A stretch of DNA of 64,000 nucleotides, from NCBI GenBank assembly GCA_049472395.1, contig JBLIRR010000008.1, forward strand, positions 62,001-126,000. The letters are read 5' to 3'. Positions 62,330 to 64,000 of the stretch are shown here, one piece after another. Numbering within the stretch: the first letter of the stretch is position 1; the number at the start of each line of letters is the position of its first letter. This DNA comes from JBLIRR01 sp049472395 (lineage in GTDB: Bacteria; SZUA-182; DTGQ01; JBLIRR01). Below the pieces are notes generated by a model that saw only the letters and a list, made by a program, of their open reading frames with translations, was not told where the DNA came from and made no database searches. A program made the translations under genes and the position numbers.

Positions 62330-63544
62330 ATGAAAAATGTTGATGAACAATTAAAGATAATTTCAAAGGGTGTCGTAGATATAGTTTCAGAGAGCGAATT
62401 GGCAGAGAGATTAAAAAAATCTGTTGAAACTGGCCAGCCGCTTAAGATAAAGGTTGGGTTTGATCCGACAGCGCCGGATTTGCACCTTGGACATACTGTG
62501 TTGATTCAAAAGATGAGAGATTTCCAGCAACTGGGTCATGAGGTGATTTTTTTAATCGGGGATTTCACAGGCAGGATTGGTGATCCCAGTGGCAAATCTG
62601 TTATTCGTAAATCCTTAACAGCGCATGAAGTCCAGGAGAATGCCAAAACATACGAGAGGCAGATTTTTAAAATACTCGATCGGGACAAGACCAGGATTGT
62701 ATTTAATAATGACTGGCTGGGGAAGATGTCGGCAGCTGATTTGATCCAGTTAAGTGCCCATCAAACAGTTGCCAGAATGCTGGAGAGAGATGATTTTAGT
62801 AATAGATTCAGCAAACAGTTGCCTATCAGCATACATGAGTTCCTCTATCCCTTAATGCAGGCTTATGATTCAGTGGCCTTGCGAGCAGATGTGGAGCTCG
62901 GAGGCACTGATCAGCGGTTTAATCTCTTAATGGGCAGGGAAATACAAAAAAAATATGCACTGGAGCCTCAGATAGTGATTATGATGCCTCTTTTAGAGGG
63001 CCTTGATGGTGTTGATAAGATGAGTAAGAGCCTGGGTAACTATGTAGGCATAGATGAAGAGGCTGACCAGATTTTTGGCAAGATAATGTCAATAGATGAT
63101 AGATTGATGATACGCTATTATGAACTATTGACGGACCTCAGCACTACTGAGATTGAAGGTCTTATCGCTGATATTAAGAATGAAAAGATAAATCCGAAAG
63201 ATTCAAAGAAAGATCTCGCATTTATGCTTGTAGAGCGTTTCTGGAGTCATGATTATGCCCTTAAAGCACGAGAGAAGTTTGAGAGAGTCCATGAAAATAG
63301 GGGGATCCCAAAGGATATTCCTCAATTCACACCAGAGCAGGGTGTAAATGATGTCTGGCTGGTCCGTTTTCTTGCGGACAGGAAACTTGTCAGTTCAAGC
63401 AGCGAAGCAAGAAGGCTCATAAAGCAGGGAGCAGTCTCTGTAAACGGCGAAAAGATAGAGGATGAAGGCTTTATGTTGGATATGAAAAATCAATCCATAA
63501 TCAAGGTTGGAAAGAGAAGATTTCTCAAAGTAGTGCCTGTATGA
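62330..63544 (+). CDS. tyrS: Tyrosyl-tRNA synthetase
   Basis: TyrS charges tRNA-Tyr. The 404-residue class I synthetase has VGFDPTAPDLHLGHTVLIQKM with the HLGH form of the HIGH motif near residue 51, FTGRIGDPSGKS, ELGGTDQRFNLLMGREIQ and KMSKSLGNYVGID near 229. A C-terminal S4 RNA-binding domain (WLVRFLADRKLVSSSSEARRLIKQGAVSVNGEKI) completes it. The arrangement fits the TyrZ-like type. It lies sixteen bases after ftsZ, so it may be read by dcw transcripts. The next gene is convergent. Confidence 0.95.
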   Translation: MKNVDEQLKIISKGVVDIVSESELAERLKKSVETGQPLKIKVGFDPTAPDLHLGHTVLIQKMRDFQQLGHEVIFLIGDFTGRIGDPSGKSVIRKSLTAHEVQENAKTYERQIFKILDRDKTRIVFNNDWLGKMSAADLIQLSAHQTVARMLERDDFSNRFSKQLPISIHEFLYPLMQAYDSVALRADVELGGTDQRFNLLMGREIQKKYALEPQIVIMMPLLEGLDGVDKMSKSLGNYVGIDEEADQIFGKIMSIDDRLMIRYYELLTDLSTTEIEGLIADIKNEKINPKDSKKDLAFMLVERFWSHDYALKAREKFERVHENRGIPKDIPQFTPEQGVNDVWLVRFLADRKLVSSSSEARRLIKQGAVSVNGEKIEDEGFMLDMKNQSIIKVGKRRFLKVVPV

Positions 63545-63583
63545 TCAATGAATACACATTATCTTTTAACTCTTTTTTCAAAT

Positions 63584-64000
63584 CTATTTATTTCCATATA
63601 CATCGAATGTTTTAAGAATATTCAGCCATTCCCTGATAAGCGCACCGGATGTCCCTCTCTCATTACTGAATTTCTTATTTTGTGATAAGAATGAAACAAG
63701 ATCGAGCAGGATATGTCCTGCTTCAATTACTAAGGGGTCTTCATCTGCTGCTCCCTCTTCCTGCTTTTTTGTCTCCTCAGCCTCAAGGTCAGCAAATTTT
63801 TCCATGGGTTTTAAATTTTTGGCTGCACGGTACTTATTCTCAAGGGCAAGCCGCCATGTTTCAGCGTCTGATTTTTCTTTTCTGCGAATAGATTCATTTA
63901 AAGAAATCTCGGTTTTCCCTCGTATTTTTTCCAAATGCTTAATTTTTTCTCTCAGATAAAGATAATCAGGGTTTGAATGCATTCGGCTTTCATGCCGCTC
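63584..64000 (-). CDS. prc: Tail-specific (C-terminal processing) protease Prc, C-terminal part
   Basis: Only the last 138 or so residues are visible; the reading frame stays open to the end of the window (codons for ERHESR precede the Met at 63982), so the gene is truncated there. The pattern SRMHSNPDYLYLREKI, ISLNESIRRKE and DPLVIEAGHILLDLVSFL matches the helical C-terminal domain of Prc/Tsp-type S41 proteases, which degrade periplasmic proteins. The PDZ and catalytic domains lie outside the window. It is convergent with tyrS, with a 39-base gap and no visible terminator. Confidence 0.75.
   Translation of the reverse strand, partial: ERHESRMHSNPDYLYLREKIKHLEKIRGKTEISLNESIRRKEKSDAETWRLALENKYRAAKNLKPMEKFADLEAEETKKQEEGAADEDPLVIEAGHILLDLVSFLSQNKKFSNERGTSGALIREWLNILKTFDVYGNK

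Noticed and set aside
1..64000. CRISPR arrays, toxin-antitoxin, restriction or phage-defence genes
   Set aside because: Scanned the window for evenly spaced repeats and known defence families; none was found beyond the features listed.

Overview
The window is visibly AT-rich, gene-dense bacterial chromosome DNA. It reads as a diderm (Gram-negative-type) bacterium: it carries Lnt, which finishes outer-membrane lipoproteins, a cyclophilin with a lipobox-like signal, a MurE with the meso-diaminopimelate signature, and a classical dcw cluster with FtsQ, FtsA and FtsZ. A four-cysteine family-4 uracil-DNA glycosylase, two radical-SAM proteins (one AhbD-like), and a beta-helix acyltransferase-like protein next to glmM suggest an anaerobe from a deep lineage, possibly a candidate phylum or Deltaproteobacteria-like. 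I cannot name the taxon. No rRNA, tRNA, CRISPR array, prophage or transposase gene was seen.

Layout: (1) 1-6.7 kb: four exported or surface proteins (one cut by the window edge), including a parallel beta-helix protein with tandem cysteine-rich repeats. Terminators follow the first and last of them. (2) 6.7-13.2 kb: ComEC, a GAF/HD-GYP phosphodiesterase, Lnt, an HU/IHF protein and a lone receiver. (3) 13.4-22.4 kb: one co-directional run nusA-infB-rbfA-nrnA-CaCA exchanger-ahbD-like-radical SAM/DUF2344. (4) 22.4-31.2 kb, mostly minus strand: two paralogous M23 peptidases, a cyclophilin, an APC/UspA permease preceded by an overlapping 51-codon membrane ORF, a UbiA-family prenyltransferase, a transposon-like insertion among hairpin repeats, a YbgC thioesterase, a coiled-coil protein and a receiver. 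(5) 31.4-41.7 kb, plus strand: UDG, PriA, isocitrate/isopropylmalate-type dehydrogenase, LbH protein, GlmM, HtpG, ABM monooxygenase and Fe-ADH. (6) 41.7-44.6 kb: a small secreted protein with a long leader predicted to be structured, an AT-rich repeat region and a CNB-HDOD regulator. (7) 44.7-63.5 kb: a complete dcw cluster mraZ-rsmH-ftsL-ftsI-murE-murF-mraY-murD-ftsW-murG-murC-murB-ddl-ftsQ-ftsA-ftsZ, then tyrS. It has a recognisable promoter and three phased MraZ boxes. A convergent tail-specific protease runs off the end.

How they fit together: GlmM and the LbH protein point to UDP-GlcNAc supply. The Mur enzymes build lipid II, FtsI/FtsW polymerise septal wall, the M23 peptidases remodel it and FtsZ/FtsA/FtsQ organise division. 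The nusA operon serves transcription, initiation and ribosome maturation.

The most unusual signals are: nrnA has no ATG/GTG/TTG start and lies in the -1 frame of an A_AAA_AAA slippery heptamer that ends rbfA; a 355-bp MITE-like element has 20-bp terminal inverted repeats and a 9-bp target duplication; a three-hairpin region at 42.5 kb has two stems that are fully paired by G-U wobbles only on the minus strand; and a 51-codon membrane ORF overlaps the APC/UspA permease gene. I found no recognisable new multi-gene defence or biosynthetic system.
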